A stretch of DNA of 64,000 bases from Fratercula arctica (Eukaryota; Chordata; Aves; Charadriiformes; Alcidae): positions 111,555,757-111,619,756 of the forward strand of contig CANTUZ010000001.1 in the NCBI GenBank assembly GCA_947846985.1. The letters are read 5' to 3'. This document shows, one piece after another, positions 34,796 through 48,563 of the stretch (within the stretch, counting starts at the first letter, position 1; every line of letters begins with the position of its first letter). The position numbers and the translations under genes are program-made. The notes beneath the pieces were generated by a model. It was not told where the DNA came from, did not search any database, and worked only from the letters and a program-made list of their open reading frames with translations.

Positions 34796-37294
34796 CTAGG
34801 TCCTAATGCAGTAAATATCTGTAAAGCACTTACAGAGAAGCAAAAGGGGATAGAAGTATAATCCCCAGAAAAGCTAAACACATGTGAATAATGCACGGTC
34901 CAACAAACAATCCAAATTTGAGTAGTATTATTCTAACACATCCCCTGGAGATCACTTTCAGGCTGAAAAAGTAAAGAGCTTCCCATGAAGTTGACGTTGT
35001 TGCATAATTCTCTTTTTTATGCTGTTTTCTTAAAAAGCAGAAGGTAGGAGATTCCAGTGAGAAATTAATATTTCCACACTGGGGAAGATGAGGGAGTAAA
35101 TTAAAATTGTATAAACTGCAGTAATATCAAATTATCATTATGTCACTGAAGAGAAAAGGTAGGAATTTTTTTTTTCTCATTTGTATGAGGCAGGTGAGGG
35201 CTACATATGTTTAGGCATGGCATTTAATCATTTTCAACAAATAGATCAGGGTTTTTTGGGGTTTTTTTTTGGTCAGTGATACATTCCTGCCCTACTTATA
35301 CGCTAGAAAATGTGTGGGAAGAGAGCAGAGAAAATATGCTAGTATAGTACTGACACACAGCTGCTCCATGAGCATCCTGAGCAACTGCTTCAGGATATGC
35401 CTCAAGCAACTTTCACATGTTAAATACTCATATGAGAGGAAAAGTAATTTTTCCAGCCTGAAAGGTTTATCCGATTCTCAGCTATGGTTGCTCCTAAGAC
35501 TGACTCAGCAAAGCAGACATCAGGTAAACATTTTCAGGAGCTTGTTAATTGTTTCTTAGACTTAGGAAAAGCCAGAAAAGCCAGGATGCCCTGGTTTACA
35601 GTATACAGACAGCTACACAACACAAAGCGTATTGTTCCAGATAAGTAAAATGCATGGAAATGTATGTGTGATCATGAGTATACACTGAAAGAGGAAGTGA
35701 ACTTGATTTGTTTCCTGGATGGAGATAATATCTCATAAGAAAATTCTAAAGAGGAAAACACAGCAAATTTAGAATTTACATAAACAAAATGTATGCTATA
35801 TTAGATTCAAGAACAGCATGTGAAATTTGATACCAAGTATGATAAATGTAACCAAAGATCCTCCAAAGAAATGAAAGCAAATAATTTTCCTACAGGAAGA
35901 AGAAATTGTCCTGAAGGATAAGATCACGTAAGAGAGACAATGGGTTATCAAATTAATACAGTCCAGTCTTCTTAATTGCGATATCTCCATAGATAGCTTT
36001 ATTGCCCTACTTTAGAAAAATAATTTTTAAACTCAAAGCTCTCCCCCTACCAAAAAATATAATAAATTGTTTACTGAAAGTTTATTTTTAAACTTCTATA
36101 TCCTGTGAGTTGATGTGTCTTGTTATTTCAGGGTGAAATATATAGACTCCTTTTTCCTTTAAGATGCAACTAATTACATTAATACATTGAAGAACATTTA
36201 TGTTATGTTGTCCACAATAAAAAAACCCCAACACTGCAGTTGCCATTTTCTTCAATTAAACTGATTACTCTTACCTCAAACCTCATGTTATATTATATAA
36301 ATATAACTTAAGATCACTCAATAAAGCGCCTATATTGATTTAGCCAGCTGAATAAACAAAGTATATTCCAAGTCAAAAATAAACAAAAATGTTTATTGAG
36401 TATTTTTCCTCTCAAAAGAGCTATGTAATTTTGCAAACTACTCTATGCACATAGAGTAACTCTCTGTTATATTTTAGCTCTCATTACAATACATCTCCTT
36501 TCAAGAACAAGGAGCCATTGAATGGCATATGGTTGTAAGGAGAATTACCATAGTTGTTATGTTAGTAACAAAATGCAAATACAATGAAATAAAATTATTT
36601 TATGCTTTAGTCTTCTGAGTGAGCATATTCAGTGTGAAACAGGTATCACCTATATGCTTTCCATGGCCTGTTCAGACTAACCTGCAGCTAGTAAAAGTGC
36701 TTAACCTTCTGTTCTTGCAGAGCCTTCTGGGCATACAAAGTATTACTGCAATGACTGAAAAGCCATGATAATATATATTCAAAAAGGATTTAAGTAAGCA
36801 GATTATAAATAACAGATAACCTTACTGCTGTGGAATAGGACCCAGAGTAATAATGAATACTACTACTTGTGACACAACTTCCAACCTTAACTGAAGGACA
36901 AGGCTTTCAGAAGCATTCTATCCCACCAATTCCCAGTGGAAAAGCAGTGACTAAATAGAAACTCAGAATCAATACTGGTCTGTACTGAACATCAGTACCA
37001 CTTTCTGTAACAAAGTGGTCTTTCCATTGTCCTCTTTCCCCCACACACATCAACTTATGAAATCCTTGAGGAGTTTGCAAAACCTGACTTGATCATTTCT
37101 TTGAGCATTACAGCTGTAGGGTATAAAGGAATGTGTAGTTATGAATGACCATTATCGGAGAATATATTACCCAGAAAGGACTAGTCATTAAAACAAACAA
37201 AAATAGAGACAATGTAGGTGACATTTTTTTTCAGTGTGTCTCTTGTATCTTAACATGTCCCTGAACTACAGAAGATGGTTTTAAAAAAAACCCA

Positions 37295-37810
37295 ACTAAA
37301 GACGGCCAAGAGCATCTTGGGCTGCATTAACAAAAGCATAGCCAGCAGGTCTATGAAAGTGATCCTTCCTCTATCTTGAGCACTTGTAAGGCTACATCTG
37401 AAGTACCATGACCAGTTTTGGGCTCGCTGGTAAGATGAAAGGCATAAAAATAGACTGGGGTGAGTCCAGTGGAGGGCCACCCAGATGGTTGGGCCTGGAG
37501 AATGTGATGCATAACAAGTGGTTGAGGAATCAGGATTTGTTCAGTGTTGTGAAGACAAGGCTCAAGGAAGATGATCCTGGCATCTCCCTCTTCTCTACAC
37601 AGTCCCGTGAGGTAGCTGAAGCCAGACTTCTCAGAGGAACACAGGAGCAAAATGAGAGGTAATGAACAAGTTTGCAACCAGGATAAGTCCAATTGGCTAT
37701 TTGGTAAATGTTTTTCTCAATGAAGGAGGTCAAAGGCTGGAATAGGTATACAGAGAGCTTGAGGAATTACTACCTTTAGAGGTATTCAAAACTTGACTAG
37801 ATGAGGCCTG
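37295..37810 (+). mobile_element. CR1 LINE fragment, diverged
   Basis: GGCCAAGAGCATCTTGGGCTGCATTA, CATAGCCAGCAGGTCTATG, GTGATCCTTCC and CCAGTTTTGGGC follow the CR1 RT C-terminal region in plus orientation. Later GTCAAAGGCTGGAATAGG and GAGGTATTCAAAACTTGACTAGATGAGGC match the 3' part. The terminal octamers are not clearly preserved. High divergence and indels mark it as an old copy; frames across it on both strands are not functional. Confidence 0.8.
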
Positions 37811-40800
37811 AGCACTGATCCTTTGACCAAGTAATTTCTGGTGATTCTTATGTAACAGATTAATTTCCCTTTGATCCAGCCTTCATGAAAATAAAGTCTG
37901 CAACAGGATCTGCATTTAAATTTCTCCTCCCTAGAGCAACATAATGAAGGCTCTCCTCTTGAGGCAGAAAAATTCTTCATTCCCCAAATGTTCTTTTACA
38001 ACCATCTTTTTATTGTTTCAAATGACAAAGATAAAATATGCCCATAGAAAATGCCTGATTTAACTACATTCTCCCAGTTAACACAGATTTATACAGTCCT
38101 TCCGTTTTTAAGATGTCCTGGGTTCTATTAGATTTTGATGTGATTTAGAAATCCAGATTACCTAAGAAATTGGGTGCCAGTGTAGGGGACAATTAGTAAA
38201 TATTTAATTCCTCTTGCAGTTTCATATGCAGAGAATGAGTTTAGCAATCACTGTTCCTAGTTAAAATCTACTCTATTTGGATGAAAAAACATTAAGCCAC
38301 CTGTCCTTTGGGTATCCTACAAATTAAATCCAGTAGATACAAAAATTGCATATGTCTGCACATCCAAGGGTGTGTATTAGAAAAAAAGAAAACGTGAGCA
38401 TGTATAGATAATGCCGATGTTCTAGAAGGTAACCATTTCAGTATTTTACCTCCACCTCTGTTGGTTATTACCAACAGCATACCCATTTCTTTCCACACTT
38501 CATTGTAGCCTGCAAATCCAGTAAATATAGTATCATTACTGTTAACAATAGTATTCAGTGACTGCATTAACTCTGCAAGGTCTCACACTTGGGACTTTTC
38601 AGGGTTCTCCGGGCTTGACTTGCCTGAAGCCTTTGTTTTAACTTGTTTTGCTGTGATGATGACTGTTTAGTGATCTGGTGAATATTACTTATTTAGTTGT
38701 AGTTTTATCTTAGTTCTGATCAATTTTGTTGTATGAAGCCTACTGTTATAGTAATTTTGATACTTATCTGTAATTAACAGATAGTTATAATAAGCAGCTT
38801 TCCTCTGCAGAGTGACCCTAGAATTAAAATGCAGAACAGAGAAGTGCAGTGTCAGAGAACCATAAAGGCCCTGAAAGGATCAGCACACAATGAAACCAAA
38901 AACCCTCAGCTAGATAGGTTCTTCATTGGTCAATCATTGGTCATTAAAGGAAAGCCATCTTGAGAGCTAGGCAAAACCGGTTTTAAGGATACTAAAGAAC
39001 ATACATCCAATGTATGTAAAATATAGCATTTAGGGCAAATTTTGTGTATTTGTGGAACTGCACGTCAACAAAGAAACAGCAAAAAGTATACGGTACTGGA
39101 AAAACATAAAATAGCTCCCAACAGACCCTAGAATGAGTAGTAATCTTCATCCTCAACGTCATAATCCTCCTGGTGAAGGACTCAGGGTGCTGATGATTTA
39201 CCATAATCCTTCCCCACTCAAAATAAGGGAGACCAGCAACAACGATCTTAATATACAAAAGGAGCATAGGCTGGGTAAGTAGATGGAAAATATCAGTTCA
39301 TTCCCAAGAATGCTACAGGTATTAAAAGTGTGTCATTCTAATTGGCCTAATAATAACCGTTTGATGAGATTGCAAAGATTTTTAAGTAGACTAAATATAT
39401 ATATGCACATTTGGTGAATATTTAGGGTGCGTTTCTTTTTTTCCACAGAAATCTCACAGGACCTTTGGTTTGCTACCCCCACCTTAGTCTGAAAAGTCAT
39501 AGCTTAATCAGGAATTACTGCAAACCTTCTGCCACAGACTGTTGACGACTTCTGCACACATTTCACTGAACCCTGAAATTCAGACCCATGGTTATTGCTG
39601 ATTTAGTCCTCCACACTGGAAATACTTAAACTCATTAATCATTTGAATCCAATTGTTTGAATATCACTAGATATGGCTTTTTTTTTTAACTGAAAAAGCC
39701 CATAAAACAGGCATGCATAAGTCATGCAAAAGGGCCTTTTCCAAAGAATGACAACTGAGGAAAAATAAATGAAAAAATGTTAATGAGAATGTCATATAGG
39801 AAGAATCAAAGCAAACTCCAGTCTTTCATTTCACACTATCAACTGTTCAAAACAATAACAAAAAATAATGTCCTCGCTCCCTTCCAATTTTCCATTATGA
39901 AGCCAAATTTCAGTAGGTTTTATGTAACAGTTAAAGAAAACACATTGAAGCATACAAAAAGTCTGCAAAAACATTACAACAAAGTGATGGTAAGTCAAGT
40001 ATCATGAAGTTATGAGACTTAACATTCACTCTGACTACTAACATTAAGTGTATTGCAGTAAAAATATTACTAAACAGGAAGGGGAATAAGGATATCTATT
40101 TTAATATATTTACATACAGTTATAATCAAGCCATTTTGCATCAGATGAACAACATTCAGTTAAGGATTTTTAAATCTACAGTACTCTTAAGACCAGAAAC
40201 TGAGAATAGTAAACCAAAAATTTACATTCGGATGGAAATGGATTTCTAAAGCTGCAGGTTACCTTTATACCTAGTACACTCCAGACACCTTAATGAGATA
40301 ACTTCCTGGTATCTGAAGCTCAACTGCAATCATGAGGCACAACAATTTATTTAAAATCTTCTCCATAGTTCTAGAATTTTAGAATAAAGGTAAAATTTTC
40401 AACTAAGAATAAAGCAAAATTCTAAAATGTGAGATTAGGTCCAGGTCATCTTTCAAAAAGCTCAGCAGAAAGAGAAGAAAAGCACATTAATTTCAAAAGC
40501 AACAAATAACTTCAAAGTAAATGTATTAAGAGAACGAGAACTCCAAGGATTTTTTACACTTTATAAAGCATTTAATGTTATTTGATTTATAATATTATAG
40601 AGATGAAATTAAAAACTTTGAACTAATTTTAAACATGAATCGTTTATATAACACCTATGCTAAAAGAACTCATTGCCTTACTTTTTTTCTTTTATTATTA
40701 TTCTTTATCACAGAACTCTAAATTTAAGAAAGCATCAAAGCCAAAAGCATCCTGTTATCACCTTCCAGCCTTATAAGCTGTTTGTAATTTACACTCCTGT

Positions 40801-43399
40801 TAGCAGTGTGATGAATCCCTGACAAACTTCTTGGACAAAATGAGCAAGTCCTTGTACCTGTGCATGCCAGGCAATACATTTTCACTGTCATGGTCTTCCT
40901 TTATGGATCAACTCTTTGTCTCTTGCTTAGAAGAAGCCTATTTCTCTAACAGTTACTAATAAGATAGGAGCATATGGTGTCAGTCCAACAGGTGCTGAAC
41001 ATTTCTCTGATATTTGAATCAATTTATCATCAGTTAGAAAAAGAGAAACCTGCACCAGATAACGATCTGAAGTTAACATAGTGATAGCAAAGTTCTGAAG
41101 GAGAATACGTATAAAACAAGCGTGGATGAAAACAAAGTCAGTTTGTTGCTGCTTTCTTCTGGACTTAATTTATTAAGACTGGATTTATTTATTTTTGGTT
41201 GTTTTTTTTTTAAATGATAAAAACTTTCACATTTCCTCTACTTGAAAAATACCACAGAAGGCCCAAAACAAAGAAAGAGTAAAAAATCCCCTTGAACACT
41301 GGTGACAGTTTCCTAAAAAGGCTGTGACATTTCAATATAGAAATAGGATAAGCACAGTCTGCAAATAAATGATTTGAGAGAGCTACCTCAGTAACGCTGG
41401 TTCCAGCACAGTTTTAGAAACCAAAGTGAAAGAGGCCAGGGACTGCTGAAGCAGAACTTGTGCTTTTGAAAACAGAGAGCCAAGCAAGTATCTGAACGAT
41501 ACATTGTCATGCTAGATGTGAATTTGAACACTCAAGAAGGAGAAATGTACAAAAAGTTTATAAGGTCATTGCTACATGATTGTTGTAAACTACAAGAGGC
41601 TGAATACCACTGATGCAAGACAAAAAGGTTACAAACAGCTGGCCCAAGGCTAAAAATGAAAAAGTAATAGCTCAAAGGCTAACCCGGTGCAGGACAGAAG
41701 GTTACTACTGTAAATCAAAAGCAGGTCTCTCTAGAAAAGGAAAGGGGAGTGCTAATGAAAGAAATGTGAAACCTGAGCACTAAGTATGAAATGCAGACTG
41801 ATTCAGATTTTTATGGTAACTTGATTTACTGGTGGAATAATGTATCATTTTGCTGAATGTAATTCTGTTTAAAACTGATGTAAACAATTCCAGAATCAAG
41901 GCCCCAGGACAAACAGATAACACATCTTGAAAGAGATGGTGGGTTACAAAATATGCAAGTCTTGTCTCAAAGGACACAAGTAAAAATAAGCATTTTTCCC
42001 TAAGGGGGGGGGTCATATTTTTTCCAGTAACCCCAAATACTAATAACAGTAAGTTGAACACTACCAGAGAAATGGTGAAGTTATTAATTCTTTACAATGC
42101 ATTAGCCTGATTAAAATGATGACTTAGGCATGAATTCTCCATCTTGGCAGGCTGCTTTTGAAGCAAAGGTCAAAGAGCTTGTCAGGAGATACATATGGGA
42201 CAAGATTGTCTTAATTGGAAGCATCAGCAAGCATTGTCATATGGAGGGGGAGAGAAAAAAAAAAAAAAAAGAAAAAGCCTATCAAGGCTGTTCTGATTCT
42301 AGCCCTACTATTGTGGATTCCTCAGTGTATGGCTACTACCCTGACTGCTTTAGTAATATATTAATTCATCTTGGAAAGCATAATTTTATGTTTTGCAGAA
42401 TTTAAGAACAAAAGGGACCACAAGTCTGGATGCTGTAGGCCCAAAAATTACCCCAATTACTCCTACATAAGAAGTCTAACAGCTCAGGCTATGCTAAAGA
42501 ATTTAGTAAGTACTTAGAGAAAATAAGAGATGAAAAAGGGCAATATAGTCAAAGTAATACAGGAGTCTTGATCTCCCTTGCTGATAAATATCTCTTGAGT
42601 TACAGGCTAAAAAAAAATAAATATCAAATTATATGTTGTGGTCACTTACATTTTGAGAATAAGTATTTGAAGAAGGATAATGGATGATGAATTTCCTACT
42701 ACATGTCGATAACAGTTTCTCACATATAACAGTTAAAAAGAGGTATTTTACATGCCTGCCCTGAGGAAAATTATAATCCTTTCTCCTCTTAGGATCTACA
42801 GTAAAATTGCACTTAAATCAAGCCCTCTTCCAAGTCATTGGGTGTGTTATAATATTCATAGCAGCCTTAAATTATCGTGTAAGTGGGATTCTGAATGTGT
42901 ACAGATGTTTAGGCACAAAGTACCTTTATTAGTAACTCTGGAATTCATTGTTTCCTAGAGGCTTTGCTATATCTCATGACATGACAGATTGTCAAGGTTC
43001 CCGGCATCAGCTGAACTGTAGAAACTGCATATGATCTCTTAGACTGAGGCAAGCACAAGGTATTGCATCTTAACTTAATCCTTTGTCATCAAAAGCTGCA
43101 CCAAGAAATGAAGAAATACCTATAAGATCATCAACAGTTATTCATTAAATGTAACAGGCCACTGTGGAAAAATATCCAAAAGAACAGTTTGTGTCAACTA
43201 TATTAGGCTACCACATACTGAAGATCTTTAGGTTGGTAAAAACAAAACCATGTTATTGTTATGTAGTCTATGTCACATGAGATAGGGTGTAAAAAACAGA
43301 ATAGTGATGCTGTAACCTTATGCTTACAACAGGGAGGTGCTACAGGTCTATAGTTGTTGGCTGCTCCAGCTACCATATCTTGACCATTGTTTTTTCAGT
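37811..43399. other. Non-coding DNA
   Basis: I see no gene. Small features are a perfect 10-bp inverted repeat (ATTTTAGAAT at 40376-40385 and ATTCTAAAAT at 40419-40428, loop of about 33 bases), a G9 run at 42004-42012 and an A16 run at 42255-42270. Short AT-rich frames are treated as chance. Confidence 0.55.
42255..42270 (+). repeat. A16 homopolymer
   Basis: An adenine run after GGAGGGGGAGAG; a simple repeat. Confidence 0.8.
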
Positions 43400-43870
43400 T
43401 CTGCCTCTTATGACTTCTAGTGGATAGTCCAACCAACGTAACGTCCTTCATAACGTCAACTCCTTCCATACCCTTGCAGACCTCAGTGAGTGGTTTGGGC
43501 AGGGGCTATGGTTATGAAGCCTTGGGCACCAGAGTGGGTGGCAGTGGAGCTGGTGGGGGTGGGGTGCCTTCACTCTCTGATCAGACCCCATACTGCAATC
43601 CCCAGTGAGGCAAACCAGGCTGGACTAGGGTTGGTAACCAGGGGTGGCCACGACTCACCATCTCCACATGCTACTGCATCCCTTGCCTGTCCAGGAAGTC
43701 AAGTCAACCAGGGAATATCAAGATCAGGAAAACTGGGTACAGGTATGACTGCAACATAGTTCAGGCTCTTGCCCATGGTCTATAAATGTACTTCCCAAGA
43801 CAATGTGTGGAGACCCCAGACAAGACTTCTTACAACTCTCACAATTTAGCTGTTTTTCATGAGTCTGAGC
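43400..43870 (+). repeat. Unclassified GC-rich interspersed repeat, copy B
   Basis: This stretch is GC-rich from about 43480 and aligns, in inverse orientation, with 1850-2400. The clearest shared blocks are GGGTGCCTTCACTCTCTGAT with CAGACC, the GGCTGGACTAGGGTTGGTAAC segment, CACCATCTCCACATGCTACT, and TATAAATGTACTTCCC followed by AATGTGTGG. Order and spacing are kept, with a difference of roughly a quarter to a third of positions by eye. No frame is conserved between the copies, so protein coding is unlikely even though an 89-codon frame exists here. Edges are approximate. Confidence 0.55.
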
Positions 43871-45304
43871 CAAGGTTACATAGCATCATAGGAGAGCTGA
43901 CTTGAAGACAGGCAGCCTAATCCATAGGAGTAGGGAGAAGAAAATGCAGATCCAGGTATTGAACTCAAGACCTTCATACAAACAATCCCCACTAGACTGC
44001 CTACAACTTGTTAGCTGGGCAGTTGGCATGGAGTGTTTCCTCACTGCTGGTACATCAGCATCACAGTTTAGAACGGTTTTTGCTTAAACACCTCTGATTC
44101 TTATGCAAATTTACATTGCTGTAGGTGATATCCTCCAGGTCTACATAATCTCTACATCAATTGTTACTGTGGAAGCTTTGGAAAGGGAGCCAAAAGTAAT
44201 TTCTGCCTGCTAGGGAAAAATAATGCTCCATCTGTCAAAATTTCTTCTACTATTCTTTGTAGATAGTTCATATGACAACCGGGTTTTCTTTACTTGTTGG
44301 GATTGCAGAAAAATGGACTGCACAAACAGACCATTGTTGGTCTTTTGGAACAGAATTACCAGTACCAGAGACATACATAGTATCATATGAAAACTAAATA
44401 AATAGTTAAAAATTTTTTCATGTGTCAGCTGTGAGCTAGTAACTGATCTTGTAAATGCTGAGTCAATTTAAAACATATAAAACAGATCAGGATAAGCCAG
44501 TGCTTACAAAACATGAACAAAACTTCCCGGTTTCCAGAATCCAATATTGTTGCGTATATTCATACTAGAACTTCACCATTATCTGAACTACACTATATTA
44601 TTCACGTAAATTTCCCCAGGACACACACGTCTGCTACATGGAAAGTTATAAATATATTGGACACTTAATACTATAAAGCTGCTTCTCTTCATTCTTCCAC
44701 CTAACATCTGCATAATCATAGGTTCTCAGCTCACAAAGGTATCCTAGCAGTTAGCAATTGGAAAGTACTGAAGCATTCTAGCTAGGCTATTACTATTGTT
44801 GTACAACACAGGTTGTGGTGTCAAGTTGCAGAATGGGCCAGATCCACAAGCCCCCTCCAGTTGCTTTCCACTGCTTTGGTGATGGAAAACAGCTGTAAAC
44901 CCACTTTAGCTGAACATTTAAGCTGGGTCTATGGTTATTCTGCACTGTTTGAGAAGCACAAAACAGCTGGAGACTACTAACAAATCTGCCTTTCTATTTA
45001 TGTATTCTAGTAGTGAGGGATTAATTTTCAGACCATATGCAATTGCTTACTGGTAAGAAAGGTTTTTATACTTTCCACATAGATATTACGCAATATAACA
45101 TTTTAAGAGGGTGTATTAGTACAAGCTGAGAGTGATTCAAATCAGACACACGCAGTGTTATAAAGTCAAATACTTTCCTTTTCTAATTTACATTTTTTTT
45201 TTTTTCTCATAGAATAAATAATATTTTACCCTTGAAGGGTTTTCTTTCTTTCATTTGTGGAAAGACCAGATGGGTCTCACAGGTCATTCACAGTTATGAG
45301 AGAA

Positions 45305-45332
45305 GAAACAAACAAACAAACAAAAAAAAAAT
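45305..45332. repeat. (CAAA)n microsatellite
   Basis: GAAACAAACAAACAAACAAA followed by an A-run. Confidence 0.85.
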
Positions 45333-48300
45333 ATCCTTTTTCAGAGGTGAGATCTTGTATTTTTTATTGGAAAACAAATTATTTGCTTGGATGAAAGCCT
45401 TTTGTATTCCAGTGTAATTGCTAATATCTGTGGGGTGTCCTGGAAAATGAGATGCTTTGTTTCAAAGAGTTGTAACTTAACCCTGTGCTTAAAATCTGAA
45501 TAAATAAATTGCAGCAGACCTTAAGGTATCATGCAGTGAGGAAATACAAGGAATACAGCTGTGAAATCAGTGGAAAACCTCAAGTGATAACAAGTGGACA
45601 AGATAAAATTACTTCACAGTAGGACTGGGGTGATCTGGCTAGATGGGGTTTTTTTGCTGAAAGATGAGGAGTGAGGTTTTCTTTGGACATTATATTTTAT
45701 AAAGAGTTTTAAACTACTTCCTGCTGCTGCAAAAAAATAGCTGCTATTGGAAGAGCCAATCAAGGATGGATTATTTTTCTTGGGCCATAAAGATTGTTTT
45801 TCTTTCTTAGTTTTCTAAAATTAAAAATTTGATAAGTTGTTTTACATACACCAGAAGACAGCACAAGCAAATGAATTGCAGTCTCATCAAGAACATGCCA
45901 AATGAAGCATTTGATGAAGGGGTGAATTCCTTTCCCCCCAAGTCTAAAAAAGTCATCTGTGGCCATGGTGAAAACATGACGAAAAGAAATGCATTTACAA
46001 ATAGGACTGATGTGCATATTCTTTCAAGAATATTAACAAAGCTCAGCAAGACTTTTGTCTGTGAGAACTAAACAGTTTACACTTTCTTTCAGCAGAATAT
46101 GTAAAGCAAGTGATCAATCAAGGTACTGCAATTCATGAATATTACAGAAAAATAGGTCCTATTTAATGGACCTCTGCTGGCACCAACATCAGTGTTTTCA
46201 CCTATGCAAAACCTATTTTCTTCAGAGAATGAAGGTGGATAGGAACATTCCCATTGGCATAAAACATGGCAACAGCTGTTAGTGTTATGATACTGATTTC
46301 ATCAGCTTTGGCAAATGCAGATCTACAGATCAGAGAGCTCAGGGCAACAGAAACCTAACGTTCAGGATCACACCACACAAGCTTCACATCTGCTTTGGAA
46401 TTACGTGAATGGTGCCACTGAAATATCTACTTCAACCTGTCAGCTATAAATGGAACCTACCAGCTCACATGTAACTATCTACGTTCCAGATAAATACATT
46501 CTTCAGGTGAATCCCACACAGGGTGCGATCCTCAGAGGTGTGGTATAGGAAAATGTAACAAAGTGTAAGGTAGAAAATTCTCAAAAAATGATCAGTGAAT
46601 ATAAGGAGACATGACAAAAGACACAGACAGGCTGAGCTTCAAGATTAACACCGATAGCAAAAATAGGGAAAAGTTTAATGTGACAGATGAGCGAGAAGGG
46701 AGTACCTACCTTTTGAATGTAGAAAAGAAAAATAAATCTCACAAGAATTTTGACACAACTTTTGACAAAGTTGAGAAAGCAGGAAAGGAGATGATTTAGC
46801 CTCAAGTACGTATATAGAGCAATGCATATGATTCTTCAGGGATTCAGAGGTTCATGGTGTTCTGCAGGGACTTTGTCTTTTCTTTCCACCTGTTTTCACA
46901 TCCTTTCCAGTGATTAGTACAGGTTAAGCTCAGGCTAGTGATGCCAAGTATGAATTACTATCTCCTGCCTTTCAGTAAGCTTATTCAAATTCACTGCTAT
47001 TCTTACCAGAGTCACAAAACTTCTGTTTTTGTCCTGGAAGAACAAACTTATATCTGGTAATACTGTAGTCAGAAACTTCACATCTGCTTACAAAGCACTC
47101 TTCACATTCAATGTCACTGTGCACATTTAAAAATAGTCTGGATGTTCACATGACTGCTACTTAATTTTTCATTATTTTTTTTTAAAACCAAAGTGAAATT
47201 CATCCTTCCTAAAAGATCTGCATAAGTATCTTTTATTCTTGCAAGTCTATAAAATAAGTCCTAATTTGGATACAAAAATTATGGTGAACTTCACTGGCAG
47301 ATTTCACCAATTAAAGTATTCAAAATATTCAACATGACTAGGTAAGGCAACATGCCATGATTAATCCAGTGAAGGTCTGGTAGTCAAGAGACAAGCAAGT
47401 ATTTGTTCCCTTACCGCATACTGAAGAGATAACTTTTAATGTTTAGAAACACAAAATACCCTGCATGCTGAATTTTAGAGGTTACAGAATAGGGTAAAGA
47501 TGACTTTATTCATTTTCTCCAATAGCATTTTTTCCCTTCAATTCTCTCATCTTAAAAATACCACTGCTATAAATATACTTTGGTTGCTGCAGTAATACTT
47601 ATATAGAACTTTTCATTTACATTTCACTCAACATTTTCCAAAAGAAACTAGCTGTCTGTGGATTAGTTCCAAAGCCCATTGATGTCAGAAAGTCTTCTGT
47701 GGGTTTTGCCTCAGGACTTAAGTGCATGGAAAAGCTCATGACAGTATCTGTCAAGAGTAATTTGAAAGAAAGATTAATATTTGTAGGTTAGAAGCAACAA
47801 CTGAGAACCAGTAGTTTGACCTCCTATTGAACCTCACTCGTACATGTCTGCATCAAACCTGTAACCTTGTGGTTAAAATTATAGTGTACTTTTTGGAACC
47901 TATCCAACTGTCTTGTAAAGTTTGCACAATATGAAGAGTGCAAGACCTCACTTGATAAATGACTCCAATCATTAATTGCTGTTGCTGTTAGCTGCTTAAA
48001 AAAAAAAAAAACTGCACGTTGCGCCTTATTTTCCATTTCAACTTGTCTAGCTTCAGTACTGGAAATTAATCTAGCAGAAAAAAAACGTTCAGTAAAGAGC
48101 CCTCTACCATCAAAAACATTCTTCCTGTGTAGGTACTTGTAGAACAGAATCAAGTTATGTTTTATCCTTCTCTACAGTAAGTTAAATGGATTGCAGTGGA
48201 AATAAGATGTGCTTGTCACAGAAGGCAGAATGAAAGCATTTTGCACAAATAATTTGTACCAGAACAGCTGGAAGGCTTACTGGCTTATTCTTACTTCTCA

Positions 48301-48491
48301 AGACAGCACACAAGCTCCTCTGAACCAACCCAGGATCCCATGCAGTCACACAAAAGGGAATACTAACGGCAACTGCGGTAATTTTTTTCAAGTTAAGTGG
48401 CTACGTACTACAACAAGTAAAACCACAGAAACTAAATGTATTGAAGCACACTTTGACTACATTCAAGATGGAAAATATCATCAAAATATCC

Positions 48492-48563
48492 ATGTACATA
48501 CATATATATATGTGTTTATGTGTACATACATACACATGCATATGTATCTCCATATATATAAAA
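48492..48563. repeat. TA/CA compound microsatellite
   Basis: An imperfect compound repeat of TACATACATATATATA, TGTGTTTATGTGTACATACA and TATATATA. It makes the C-terminus of the 119-codon frame at 48209-48568 low-complexity, which argues against that frame being a gene. Confidence 0.8.

Larger units (their letters stand above)
33606..37294. other. Non-coding DNA with A27 tract
   Basis: I see no gene. There is a 27-base A-run at 34172-34198 and a (TTTTG)n-like run at 34773-34795. The long minus-strand frame at 33934-34365 is low-complexity because it reads through the A-run as polyphenylalanine. Confidence 0.55.
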
